A stretch of DNA of 64,000 nt from Fodinibius sp. Rm-B-1B1-1 (GCF_038594945.1 NZ_JBCFYD010000001.1:806001-870000); one strand, 5' to 3'; positions 1-7,724 are shown, numbered from the stretch's first letter. A program made the numbers and translations. The notes: generated from the sequence alone by a model not told the origin.

Positions 1-189
1 GCTAAAATAGAGCTCAAAAAACAAGGTGATATTAAACGTTCTAAGCTCTATTATCTGCGCGACCGACAAGGAAAAGCAGCGCGTATTAAAGAGAAAGACC
101 AGAACCAGGATACGGTTCGTGAATTGAACCGTAAGGCAGAAGAGAAGGCTGCCGCTAAAGAAGCTCAAAACGCTGACGAAGAAGAGTAA
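1..189 (+). CDS. rplS: 50S ribosomal protein L19, C-terminal part
   Basis: The window opens inside a reading frame that ends at the TAA at 187-189. The visible 62 residues contain the signature [17 protein letters not shown], which is characteristic of the C-terminal half of ribosomal protein L19, a large-subunit protein at the interface with the 30S subunit. They are followed by an acidic, Ala/Glu-rich tail ([16 protein letters not shown]), an extension common in this phylum. The start lies outside the window. A hairpin with a T-run follows 60 bases downstream, so rplS is the last gene of its transcript. Confidence 0.9.
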   Translation, partial: AKIELKKQGDIKRSKLYYLRDRQGKAARIKEKDQNQDTVRELNRKAEEKAAAKEAQNADEEE

Positions 190-251
190 CCCCTTCGTTC
201 TACTTGCGTTGATTTAGGTTTCTGGTTGTTCGATAGTACAATCAAATTATT

Positions 252-295
252 AAAGCCATTCTATCCCTATATTGTGGATGGAATGGCTTTTTTTA
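252..295 (+). terminator. Rho-independent terminator after rplS
   Basis: The arms AAAGCCATTC (252-261) and GAATGGCTTT (281-290) form a perfect 10-bp stem, with further pairing inside the loop, followed by a T-run. It lies about 60 bases after the rplS stop and should end the ribosomal transcript. The rest of 296-463 shows no gene. Confidence 0.8.
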
Positions 296-463
296 TCAAC
301 CAGACTCTACTACTCATCTCTCGGGTCCTAAAGAGATCGGCACACTCAGCGAAATAATTAGCCAATCCCTGTAGCACTATTAAATGCGCCTCTTGCATGC
401 TATCTCACAAAGCAATTCTCTCTTAAATAATCTAACGCCGCACCTCCAATATTAGGCTCATCC

Positions 464-1153
464 TTAATCAATAAATCGCTTATAAATTTGTACCAGTCGC
501 TCTTGGCTTGCCCCCAAGTAATAAAGAATAAGGATCAGCATAAACACCAACTGTAATTTTACCATACCATTATTACGGTACTTTTCAGCGGATGTGATCA
601 CAACCTCATCCAAAATAGTAAACGTGTGTTCTTTTTTAACTCGTTTAACAAACTCCTGATCCTCCATTACAATATGATCTTCGCGAAATTCCCCAATCTC
701 AAAAAATAGCTGCCGTTTTATAAACAGGCTCTGATCCCCAAATCGAAACAGATCCACATCAAAGCGAGTAAACCAGGCATAGCATTTCAAAAAAAGGTTA
801 TCAGAGTCAAAGCGGAGGCGAAAACATCCGGCATCCCATTCATTATTCACCGCCTGTAGCATCTTGTCGTCAAAATCTTTCGGAGGATGCGTATCTGCAT
901 GTAAAAAGTAGAGGAGCCTGCCATTTGCTTGCTCTGCCCCAAAATTCATTTGGGCTGCACGGCCCTTGCGCGGGCTTTCCAAGACAATAACTCCCGTTTT
1001 CTCAGCTTCTTGCATCGTTCCATCCACGCTTCCGCCATCTACCACAATAACTTCTACCACCAACCCGCTACTGTGGGCTTTTACTTTTTGAATGGTTTGT
1101 CCAATGGTATCCGCTTCGTTGTAGGCGGGAATCACAACGCTTATTTCACTCAT
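464..1153 (-). CDS. Family 2 glycosyltransferase, selenodomain-associated (TIGR04283 type)
   Basis: This 229-residue protein has a GT-A fold start (SVVIPAYNEADTI), a nucleotide-binding DGGSVDGT motif near residue 40 and an acidic metal site in LHADTHPP near residue 84. A single hydrophobic helix near residues 203-218 probably anchors it to the inner membrane. The length and motifs fit the family named rSAM/selenodomain-associated transferase 2. Its ATG overlaps the stop of the upstream transferase by four bases (ATGA), so the two are translationally coupled. The family co-occurs with the ArsS-type radical SAM enzyme encoded next to it, and a role in making a sugar-bearing arsenic or selenium metabolite is inferred. 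The acceptor and donor cannot be read from the sequence. Confidence 0.8.
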   Translation of the reverse strand: MSEISVVIPAYNEADTIGQTIQKVKAHSSGLVVEVIVVDGGSVDGTMQEAEKTGVIVLESPRKGRAAQMNFGAEQANGRLLYFLHADTHPPKDFDDKMLQAVNNEWDAGCFRLRFDSDNLFLKCYAWFTRFDVDLFRFGDQSLFIKRQLFFEIGEFREDHIVMEDQEFVKRVKKEHTFTILDEVVITSAEKYRNNGMVKLQLVFMLILILYYLGASQERLVQIYKRFID

Positions 1154-1767
1154 GGCAAAGCAATCCGATTTGATGTGCGTAAGTCAGCTTCGGTATCAAT
1201 ATCATTCAAAGTGGGCAAAAGATGGTATGAAAGATTCATTTTCTCAACCTGCTCTACCGTTGACTGCAGAACAGAAGAGCTGCTCCAGGATTTACCTTCA
1301 AATAATACAGGATAGTACTCGGACATCCCCAGCAAATAATACCCCCCGTCCTGCGCCGGACCAATTACGACCTCGTGAGTATCCAGCTTATTAAATGCTT
1401 CCTGCACAATTTCATTCCGCAACGACGCACAGTCACTGCCGATGATCACCACTTTTTGTTGTTCACTTTCAAAAGCCTCTCGAAAAGCGTGCTGCATGCG
1501 CTGTCCCAGGTTTTCTCCCTCTTGGGGATATTTTTCATAGGTGCCTTTCGACCACAAATCATTCTCCTCAACAAATTGCGAATACCATACCTGCTTATTG
1601 ACGGATATGGAATCTGCCACCGACTTTGTTATCCGTAGCAACTCATGATATACATCCAGTGCTTTTTCATCTCCCACGGTTTTGGCCAGACGCGTTTTTA
1701 CTTTTCCTTTCTCGGGATTTTTAACAAAAATGATAAGCGCTGAAAGGTGTTTTTTATTCTTGGGCAT
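1150..1767 (-). CDS. Selenodomain-associated transferase 1 (TIGR04282, DUF2064 type)
   Basis: The 205-residue product begins with the nucleotidyl/glycosyltransferase-like motif KNPEKGKVKTRLA. It also carries GSDCASL near residue 110 and GPAQDGGYYLLG near residue 138, with DIDTEADL close to the end. These are hallmarks of the TIGR04282 family, a small GT-A-like transferase. It is the first gene of a two-gene unit with the family 2 transferase that overlaps its stop. Known family members sit beside radical SAM/selenodomain genes, as here. The substrate is not established; a phosphosugar or nucleotide-sugar step is an inference. Confidence 0.8.
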   Translation of the reverse strand: MPKNKKHLSALIIFVKNPEKGKVKTRLAKTVGDEKALDVYHELLRITKSVADSISVNKQVWYSQFVEENDLWSKGTYEKYPQEGENLGQRMQHAFREAFESEQQKVVIIGSDCASLRNEIVQEAFNKLDTHEVVIGPAQDGGYYLLGMSEYYPVLFEGKSWSSSSVLQSTVEQVEKMNLSYHLLPTLNDIDTEADLRTSNRIALP

Positions 1768-1818
1768 GAACTATCTTTATTTTTACTTGGTGACTAATAA
1801 ATGGGATATATTCTCCGT

Positions 1819-1905
1819 GTCATCCCGGACCCCGATCCGGGATCTTTCGGAAGTTATTATTTCATTATTGCGGTTTTTAAGATCCTGAAACAAGTTCAGG
1901 ATGAC
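1819..1905. repeat. REP-like intergenic inverted repeat
   Basis: Between two genes lies a composite palindrome. The left unit GTCATCCCGGACCCCGATCC (start 1819) continues into a GGGATC arm. The right unit GATCCTGAAACAAGTTCAGG ends in ATGAC at 1905. The outer GTCAT and ATGAC ends pair, and each unit is itself a small hairpin. This looks like the dispersed REP/BIME-type elements found between genes in many bacteria. No second copy was noticed in the window. Confidence 0.6.
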
Positions 1906-1941
1906 ACTATAACCAATTTCTAAGCTTAGTACCTATTACAC

Positions 1942-2997
1942 CTATTCTGCAGTAGTACCGCCACAACTGCTTCCAGCCCCGGCAGTGCATCCAAAGCAGT
2001 GCTGGTTTACCTTAATCTGCCGATTATTTAGCTTGAGCTCGTTCCACTCACTAATATGCTGTGGAGCATTGTCTGCCACCGGCATCTCCAGCATCTGATT
2101 GAAATCACAGTCGTACAGCGTGCCATCCCAACCAATTGATATCGTATCCCGGCACATAACCCCCTTGGCCGCAGCAGGATTAAACGAAGTAATCAGCCGA
2201 TCCATATACTCTTCCAGGTTTCCAGACTCCATCAGAAAATTCAGGTACCGACTTATGGGCAGATTGGTAATTGTAAACAGATTATTAAACGTAATACCGT
2301 GTTTTCTATCGAGCTGACGCTTGAACTCTTTTTCCATATTTTCCTGATCACCGGGTAGAAATGCTCCCGCAGGATTATATACCAAGTTTAACTCCAGGTC
2401 GGTATCATCTTTACCATATCCAATTTCATTCAGTTTTTTCAATGCTTCTACCGATTTATCATAAGTCCCTTCACCACGCTGGCGATCAGTACGGGACTTG
2501 CTGTAAAAGGGCAGTGAGCAGGTAACCTCTACTCCGTGCTCGGCAAAAAATTCTGGCAGGGCCTGGTACTTGGGCGCCGTAGTCAAGATCGTAAGATTCG
2601 ATCGCACGATGATATGTTTGCCCAGCTTCGATGCTTCTTCCACAAACCAGCGAAAATGGGGATTCATCTCCGGGGCACCGCCAGTCAAGTCTACCGTCTC
2701 AACTCCCGAGTTTTCGAGTGCTTCTAAACATTGCTCAAAAGTCTCTTTTGTCATTACTTCATCACGATCCGGTCCTGCATCCACATGGCAGTGCTTACAG
2801 GTCATATTACACATATAGCCCACATTCATCTGGAAGATCTCGATACCCGTCGGTTTCAGCGGAGACAGATCTATTTCTTCCAGCTTTTCCTTAAATTTAG
2901 GTTGATTCTTAAGCGCCTCAGAATAATTATTCAGCACATCAAGCTGGTAAGCTGGATCCGAAAGTTTGTGTTCAAGCGTTTTCAGAGATTTAATCAT
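1942..2997 (-). CDS. arsS: Arsenosugar biosynthesis radical SAM protein ArsS
   Basis: From the start chosen here the protein has 351 residues. The [4Fe-4S] cluster motif CX3CX2C is at C63, C67 and C70 (GYMCNMTCKHC), followed by the SAM-binding segment DLTGGAPEMNPHF. The C-terminal DUF3641-type region contains WDGTLYDCDFNQML and ends with HCFGCTAGAGSSCGG, the tail that in relatives carries selenocysteine; here every position is Cys. The family makes the carbon-sulfur-free arsenosugar or related organoarsenic skeleton by radical chemistry. A longer frame starts at 3060, but its extra residues come from sequence resembling an intergenic repeat, so the ATG at 2997 is preferred. The peroxidase-like gene just upstream is its usual partner. 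Confidence 0.85.
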   Translation of the reverse strand: MIKSLKTLEHKLSDPAYQLDVLNNYSEALKNQPKFKEKLEEIDLSPLKPTGIEIFQMNVGYMCNMTCKHCHVDAGPDRDEVMTKETFEQCLEALENSGVETVDLTGGAPEMNPHFRWFVEEASKLGKHIIVRSNLTILTTAPKYQALPEFFAEHGVEVTCSLPFYSKSRTDRQRGEGTYDKSVEALKKLNEIGYGKDDTDLELNLVYNPAGAFLPGDQENMEKEFKRQLDRKHGITFNNLFTITNLPISRYLNFLMESGNLEEYMDRLITSFNPAAAKGVMCRDTISIGWDGTLYDCDFNQMLEMPVADNAPQHISEWNELKLNNRQIKVNQHCFGCTAGAGSSCGGTTAE

Positions 2998-3072
2998 AGG
3001 ATTGTGAATCTTGAGTTCTGAGTTATGCGATGTGAACTGTTCTACTAATAACTGAAACACTGTTCACTCTAT

Positions 3073-3408
3073 TTACATACTCAGGTCCTTGGTCTTATTC
3101 ATCATTTGCACGCCGTGCACCAGTGACGATCCACCTCTAATCGCAGATGCCACATGCACTGCCTCCATCATCTGCTCCTCACTTGCTCCTTTCTCAAGAC
3201 TTTCCGTGGTATAAGCATCAATACAATATGGACACTGAACCGTATGGGACACCGCCAATGCAATTAAGGCTTTTTCACGTGCGGTAAGCGCTCCTTCTTC
3301 AAAAACAGCACCGTAGTAATCAAAAAACTTTTCGGCCAGTTCGGGACCAAATTCACCAACGTCTTCAAACTTTTTCAAATCCTTGGGATTGTAATAGGTA
3401 TCACTCAT
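3073..3408 (-). CDS. Arsenosugar-associated peroxidase-like protein (CMD/AhpD fold)
   Basis: This 111-residue protein of the carboxymuconolactone decarboxylase family has the AhpD-type redox pair C59-PY-C62 in VQCPYCIDAYT. It matches the small family TIGR04169, which accompanies the ArsS radical SAM enzyme. The helix EKALIALAVS before the CxxC and the GGSSLVHG segment after it fit the family fold. It lies about 75 bases upstream of arsS on the same strand and is probably co-transcribed with it. A thiol-dependent reductase or peroxidase role in the same pathway is inferred. The gene diverges from the flavoprotein at 3647, leaving a 238-base region that must hold both promoters. Confidence 0.8.
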   Translation of the reverse strand: MSDTYYNPKDLKKFEDVGEFGPELAEKFFDYYGAVFEEGALTAREKALIALAVSHTVQCPYCIDAYTTESLEKGASEEQMMEAVHVASAIRGGSSLVHGVQMMNKTKDLSM

Positions 3409-3646
3409 TATAGTAAGCGTATTTAGATTATTGTCGTTACCAATTTATCCGTTGACTTAAAACGTAAGAAAGTAACTTCAACGGTTATCTATATACAAAT
3501 AGTTCTCCTGTTATCCTGATGGTTTATAATTCATTATTCTTACAACTATCAACATGAAAAGATAATGGGGGATCAAATAGACAAACAAAAATATTAGGCA
3601 TTCTCCTCATAACGTAATTTTAATAACGACATCAGATCTCTGATTT

Positions 3647-5122
3647 ATGAAATACGAATATGATTTACTTGTCATTGGCGGCGGGGCGGCCGGACTTACA
3701 GCTGCAGGCATGGGCGCAAATTTTGGAGCAAAAACACTTATGATTGAGGCGAATAAACTGGGCGGCGATTGTACTTGGCACGGCTGCATCCCCAGTAAAA
3801 CACTCCTTCATGCCTCTAAAATTGCTCACAACATAAATGAAGCTAAACAGTTCGGTTTTGATGCTGATGACAACTTGGATTTCAAAATGGTTATGGAGCG
3901 TCTTCGAGAAACACGTCAGGATGTGTATGAAGAGGCCGACGACCCACAAATTTATCGGAATATGGGCATCGACATCGCATTTGGGCGGGCTTCGTTTGTG
4001 GATGATCACACCGTCAACATCAAAACGGATGGCGGTGAACACGAAACTTCGGCTCGATTTATCATTATTGCTACGGGTAGCAAAGCAATGGTTCCGCCTA
4101 TCAACGGCCTTGATAAGGTCTCTTACCATACCAATGAAACTATTTTCGAACTGGAGGAACAGCCGAACCACCTTGCCATTATTGGCGCGGGTCCCATCGG
4201 CATCGAGATGGCGCAAGCTTTTCAGCGGTTGGGTACGCAGGTAACCGTTTTTGATATGCAGGATCGCATTTTATCTAATGATGATCCCGAGTTGACAAAC
4301 ATGCTCTATGATTATCTTCGGGATGACGGCCTCAATTTTAAACTGGGTTCCGAAATCAACTCCGTATCCCAAAACAGTGACAATAACATTGTGGTATCTG
4401 GGGCTATTGGTGAGGAAGCATTTCAGCATAAAACTGATTCGCTGCTCATGGCTACCGGACGAACGGCAAATCATAAGAAGTTAGACCTCGATAATGCTGG
4501 TATCAACTACACAAAAAAAGACATCACCGTTAATGATCGGTGCCGTACCAACAAGCGACATATTTATGCCGTGGGAGATGTAACGGGACGCTACCAATTT
4601 ACGCACATGTCGGAACATATGGCCAAAGTAGCTGTAACCAACGCTCTGTTAAAAATACCTAAGAAAATTGACAACAAGCACGTACCCTGGAGTACTTATA
4701 CTGATCCCGAGTTGGCACATGTAGGGGCTACAGAAAAGGAACTACAGCAACAAAATATATCCTACAAAACCTACCGATTTCCCTACGATAAAATTGATCG
4801 TGCCATTACCGACGGAGCCACACAAGGGTTGATCAAAATTTTTGCCAAAAAGATGAGTGGTAAAATTTTAGGCGCTACCATATTGGGCAAACAGGGGGGA
4901 GACCTCATCAGTGAATATGCTTTGGCTATGCGCAATGGGGTAACCCTTCGCCAAATTGCGGATACCATTCATCCCTATCCCAGCTATGGACTTGGGGCAC
5001 GTCGCGCCGCCGACCAGTGGTACGTGCAAAATCAATCTACATGGATGGTTAAACTTATTAAATGGGTATTTGGCTATCGCGGAGAAGTGCCTGACCTCAC
5101 TGATGAGAATCGAATCCTTTAA
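3647..5122 (+). CDS. MerA-like pyridine nucleotide-disulfide oxidoreductase
   Basis: This 491-residue flavoprotein has an FAD Rossmann motif GGGAAGLTAAG at residues 11-21 and the redox-active CX4C pair C42-TWHG-C47 followed by IPSKTLL. It also has the NAD(P)-binding motif IGAGPIGIEMAQ, the second FAD motif IYAVGDVTG and a dimerisation domain. The set matches the mercuric reductase/lipoamide dehydrogenase group. It lacks the N-terminal MerA metal-binding domain and the C-terminal vicinal cysteines used for Hg(II) transfer, and the usual catalytic His-x-x-Pro-Thr is replaced by HPYPS. It is therefore unlikely to be a classical mercuric reductase. Proteins of this type travel with arsS clusters, where they may reduce a thiol or arsenical partner (inference). 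Confidence 0.8.
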   Translation: MKYEYDLLVIGGGAAGLTAAGMGANFGAKTLMIEANKLGGDCTWHGCIPSKTLLHASKIAHNINEAKQFGFDADDNLDFKMVMERLRETRQDVYEEADDPQIYRNMGIDIAFGRASFVDDHTVNIKTDGGEHETSARFIIIATGSKAMVPPINGLDKVSYHTNETIFELEEQPNHLAIIGAGPIGIEMAQAFQRLGTQVTVFDMQDRILSNDDPELTNMLYDYLRDDGLNFKLGSEINSVSQNSDNNIVVSGAIGEEAFQHKTDSLLMATGRTANHKKLDLDNAGINYTKKDITVNDRCRTNKRHIYAVGDVTGRYQFTHMSEHMAKVAVTNALLKIPKKIDNKHVPWSTYTDPELAHVGATEKELQQQNISYKTYRFPYDKIDRAITDGATQGLIKIFAKKMSGKILGATILGKQGGDLISEYALAMRNGVTLRQIADTIHPYPSYGLGARRAADQWYVQNQSTWMVKLIKWVFGYRGEVPDLTDENRIL

Positions 5123-5179
5123 TATCCCCAACAAAAAGGGCTAACGTTTATACATTAGTTATCTAATAAAAATTAGGAC

Positions 5180-5211
5180 TTGACTCTCGACCATGGTACA
5201 GGGCTTATATT
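5180..5211 (+). promoter_or_regulatory. MerR-type promoter with elongated spacer
   Basis: A -35 element TTGACT (5180-5185) is followed after exactly 19 bases by TTATAT (5205-5210), or after 20 by TATATT. The spacer contains the centred palindrome ACCATGGT (5190-5197) with partly symmetrical flanks. A 19-20-base spacer over a dyad is the hallmark of promoters twisted open by MerR-family activators. A gene for such an activator lies 290 bases downstream. The first gene after the promoter is the 48-residue Cys-rich protein at 5250. Confidence 0.6.
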
Positions 5212-5249
5212 AGGAATGAAAGGTATCTTTAACATTAAAACTGACTGCT

Positions 5250-5396
5250 ATGCCATTAAAAAAAGGAGAAGTTTATCAATGTCCCGATAAAAGTTGTGGT
5301 TGTGAAGTCACGGTAACCAAAAGCGCGCCCAGCGATTGTTCGGGGACACAAAACCCGACCTGTTGCTGTGGCAAAACTATGATAAAGAAAAATTAG
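5250..5396 (+). CDS. Small Cys-rich, metallothionein-like protein (48 aa)
   Basis: A short frame starts at ATG 5250 and ends at TAG 5394-5396. The product (MPLKKGEVYQCPDKSCGCEV at the N terminus) has seven cysteines in 48 residues: C11, C16, C18, C30 and the cluster C38-C39-C40. This arrangement suggests a small metal-binding protein or metallochaperone. The frame also fits the context: it is the first gene after a MerR-type promoter and lies just before merR. I know no named family with certainty. A hairpin of arms TATAGCCG (5403-5410) and CGGCTATA (5426-5433) follows and may attenuate or end this transcript. Confidence 0.65.
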   Translation: MPLKKGEVYQCPDKSCGCEVTVTKSAPSDCSGTQNPTCCCGKTMIKKN

Positions 5397-5496
5397 TTTT
5401 ATTATAGCCGTGGTCATTAAAACCTCGGCTATAATTCTTGATGACAGCGAGATAACAAGTCAGCCTTATATTTCTCATTTATAAAAATGGAGAAAC

Positions 5497-5958
5497 ATGT
5501 TTAAGGATATAGACAAAAAATATGAGGGGCGTACAACCTACAAAACTGGTGAAGTTGCAAGGCGATCAGGCGTCAATAAAGAAACCGTTCGCTATTACGA
5601 AAAGCGGAACTTAATCCCCAAACCGGATCGCCGACGGTCGGGCTATCGCATTTTTACCCAGCGGCATATCGATCAGATTCGATTCATAAAACGAGCCCAG
5701 GAATTGGGTTTTACACTCAGCGAAATTAAAGAGCTGCTGAATTTGCGTATGGATAACGAAACTACCTGCGCAGAAATCAAAAAAGAGGCACAAGAAAAAT
5801 ATCAGGATGTCACTAAAAAGATTGAAGATCTGCAGCGGATTAAAGAGACGCTAACTGATCTTATTGACTCGTGTTCTGAAGACGAACCCGTGGGCGATTG
5901 TCCTATTCTGGAAGTTTTGGAAGGGGAAAACGAAACGGGGAAACAATTACGAAAATGA
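5497..5958 (+). CDS. merR: MerR-family regulator with mercury-type cysteine triad
   Basis: This 153-residue protein has the MerR winged helix-turn-helix near residues 15-55 (YKTGEVARRSGVNKETVRYY), then a long dimerisation coiled coil and a C-terminal metal loop. Cysteines fall at 91, 126 and 135. Their spacing (35 and 9 residues) equals that of the Hg(II)-binding C82, C117 and C126 of the Tn501 MerR, which supports a soft-metal sensor for Hg(II) or a related ion. A TGGAGAA ribosome binding site precedes the ATG. The stop overlaps the next gene by four bases. No merT, merP or true merA is visible, so it probably controls the local Cys-rich genes from the promoter at 5180. Confidence 0.85.
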   Translation: MFKDIDKKYEGRTTYKTGEVARRSGVNKETVRYYEKRNLIPKPDRRRSGYRIFTQRHIDQIRFIKRAQELGFTLSEIKELLNLRMDNETTCAEIKKEAQEKYQDVTKKIEDLQRIKETLTDLIDSCSEDEPVGDCPILEVLEGENETGKQLRK

Positions 5959-6170
5959 GTAAACAAGTAACTTTAGAGTCGACTATAACATGTCCTCATT
6001 GTGAAGTACAAACCACTGAAAAGATGCCTGAGGATTCGTGCCAGTACTTTTGGAAATGCCCAAACTGCGGGGAAATTTTAAAACCTCAAAAGGGGAACTG
6101 CTGTGTGTTCTGTTCATATGGCAATAACGCCTGTCCGCCTATCCAAAAAGAAAAAGCTGCCTGTTATTGA
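5955..6170 (+). CDS. GDCCVxC-domain protein (Cys-rich, 71 aa)
   Basis: The start is the ATG at 5955, which overlaps the merR stop (ATGA). The product carries C13-x2-C16 and C35-x2-C38, which together look like a zinc ribbon, then GNCCVFCSYG and NACPPIQ with C49, C50, C53 and C60. This is the signature of the GDCCVxC family, small proteins that often accompany mercury or other soft-metal genes and in some lineages use selenocysteine. Here every position is Cys. Coupling to merR makes a role in metal binding or delivery likely; the exact function is unknown. Transcription would continue from merR. Confidence 0.8.
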   Translation: MSKQVTLESTITCPHCEVQTTEKMPEDSCQYFWKCPNCGEILKPQKGNCCVFCSYGNNACPPIQKEKAACY

Positions 6171-6264
6171 TGCCAAAGAATTATTACATAACTTAGTTGG
6201 GCCGGGTTGAATGAACGCATATCTCTTATTATTTAGCATCTAATATGAAACGGAACATCTAAAT

Positions 6265-6918
6265 ATGTTCAACTGGTTTAAAAAACATCGTAAGAAAAAC
6301 GCTTCTTACGACACCAATGAAGAATGGATCCAGGCCCTCAAACCTCCTGTGGATGAGCAGGCTGTAGAACAGCTTCGCGCACAGCTGATTCGCGGACTTA
6401 AGCCGGCATTGTATAAATATGTTGACCGCGAGCTCGACCAGTTTGTGGAGGATGTGGCCCAAGATGCTTTACTCAAAGTTTTGGACAACATCGACTCGTT
6501 TCGCGGTAACAGCAAGCTCCTTACCTGGGCCATGAAAATTGCCGTTCGGGAAGGCCTTACTGAACTCCGGCTCAAGCGCTACGATGATATTTCTATTGAA
6601 GATCTGAAACCCGATGATGAGAGCAGGGAAGTCTTTTCACTTTCAATTGCCAGTGATGGTACCAGCCCAGACCGGGCAGTGCACGAGTCCCAACTGGTTG
6701 AAAAAGTTTTACATATCATCAACGAAGAACTTACCGATAAACAAAAACAGGCTATTAATGCACTCATGATTCAGGGACTGCCAATGCCTGCTGTCGTTAA
6801 GCAACTGGATACGAATCGTAATGCTCTCTACAAACTGGTTTACGATGCCCGTAAGAAAATTAAAAATAGACTTGACGTAGAGGGCATCGACCCCAACGAA
6901 ATGTTAAATAAATTGTAA
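6265..6918 (+). CDS. ECF-type RNA polymerase sigma factor
   Basis: This 217-residue sigma-70 family protein has region 2 near residues 45-105 (FVEDVAQDALLKVLDNIDSF, then RGNSKLLTWAMKIAVRE). Region 4 spans about residues 150-210 (LTDKQKQAINALMIQGLPMP, then TNRNALYKLVYDARKKIK). There is no region 1 or 3, as expected for an extracytoplasmic-function sigma factor. The gene for a zinc-finger anti-sigma protein follows after 59 bases, so the pair forms a standard sigma/anti-sigma unit. The peroxidase-like, flavodoxin-like and rhodanese genes downstream on the same strand are candidates for its regulon; a redox stress signal is inferred from them. Confidence 0.9.
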   Translation: MFNWFKKHRKKNASYDTNEEWIQALKPPVDEQAVEQLRAQLIRGLKPALYKYVDRELDQFVEDVAQDALLKVLDNIDSFRGNSKLLTWAMKIAVREGLTELRLKRYDDISIEDLKPDDESREVFSLSIASDGTSPDRAVHESQLVEKVLHIINEELTDKQKQAINALMIQGLPMPAVVKQLDTNRNALYKLVYDARKKIKNRLDVEGIDPNEMLNKL

Positions 6919-6977
6919 GATGTTGGATGACCGCATCATCAGTAATTATGAGAAACAAATTTTAGTGATAAATAATA

Positions 6978-7220
6978 ATGGAATTAACACTCGACATCTT
7001 AAAAAACCTCATTAAGTCGGTACAGATGACGGACGACCATGAAATTGGTTGTGATGAGTGCTTCGCCGAGCTTCACGAGTTTGCTGAGATGGAGCTGGCC
7101 GGGAAATCACCTGCCGAAGCCAAACCATTGGTCAAAGATCATCTTGATAAATGTGGGAATTGCCGCGAAGAGTATCAGGCACTGCTCGAAGCACTACGCA
7201 GTATCGAAAAGGAAAGCTAA
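6978..7220 (+). CDS. Zinc-finger anti-sigma factor (ZAS type)
   Basis: The 80-residue protein contains the zf-HC2 motif H55-x3-C59-x2-C62 in DHLDKCGNCREEYQ, the zinc centre of ZAS anti-sigma factors. There is a second pair, C25-DE-C28, near the N terminus. No membrane segment is present, so it would act as a soluble anti-sigma factor, probably redox- or zinc-responsive in the manner of RsrA and ChrR N-terminal domains. It lies directly after the ECF sigma gene on the same strand. The extra CxxC could be the redox switch (inference). Confidence 0.8.
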   Translation: MELTLDILKNLIKSVQMTDDHEIGCDECFAELHEFAEMELAGKSPAEAKPLVKDHLDKCGNCREEYQALLEALRSIEKES

Positions 7221-7332
7221 AAGCTTTCCTTCAAGAGAAGTACTGTATTTTCCCTTTCCAATCAACTACTGTTCCTTTCTTATAAGTCACCAATTTTATA
7301 AATACGGAAAGAACTCGTTATTATTTATTTGA

Positions 7333-7704
7333 GTGAGAGATAGTTTATTTAATAATGATACAAAACCATTCTTTTCAAAAGCCTATAACCCTAACCGCAA
7401 AGCACCTCTCTTTCTCGTAAAAATCCTTCAGGTTACATCATCTTTCAACAATAAAACATTACAACTTTGGAAGGATTATAATAAGCTGGATCTCAATAAT
7501 CTTGACAAGCGACTTTGTCAGCTCGCAAGGGAACTAACGCTTCATCTCAACAGTATAGATGAAGATAAGTATATAACTCCGCTTAAAAATACGGGATTAT
7601 CTGATCGAGCCATCCTGGATGCAGTGCTTGTGGTCAGTTATTTCAATTTTGTTAACCACATGGTATTAGGGGTGGGAGGGCCAATCCAGGGATATAAATA
7701 TTAA
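7333..7704 (+). CDS. Truncated peroxidase-related protein (AhpD-like, catalytic segment missing)
   Basis: The 123-residue frame starts at GTG 7333, immediately after an in-frame stop. Its second half matches the C-terminal part of the uncharacterised peroxidase-related family, with ITPLKNTGLSDRAILDAV and VVSYFNFVNHMVLG. Family members are usually 170-190 residues and carry a central CxxC and His. Here the sequence passes from an N-terminal LWKDYNKLDL-like helix straight to RLCQLARELT, so the central catalytic block appears deleted. The product is either a non-catalytic derivative or a decaying gene. It lies just upstream of the flavodoxin-like gene, with 20 bases between the stop and that gene's start. 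Confidence 0.55.
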   Translation: MRDSLFNNDTKPFFSKAYNPNRKAPLFLVKILQVTSSFNNKTLQLWKDYNKLDLNNLDKRLCQLARELTLHLNSIDEDKYITPLKNTGLSDRAILDAVLVVSYFNFVNHMVLGVGGPIQGYKY

Positions 7705-7724
7705 TTAAAAATAGAGGTATGGCT

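Noticed and set aside
2998-3060. N-terminal extension of the ArsS frame (22 extra codons)
   Set aside because: The extra residues (HNSELKIHN-type) look like translated intergenic repeat, not a protein N terminus, and the radical SAM fold starts well after the ATG at 2997.
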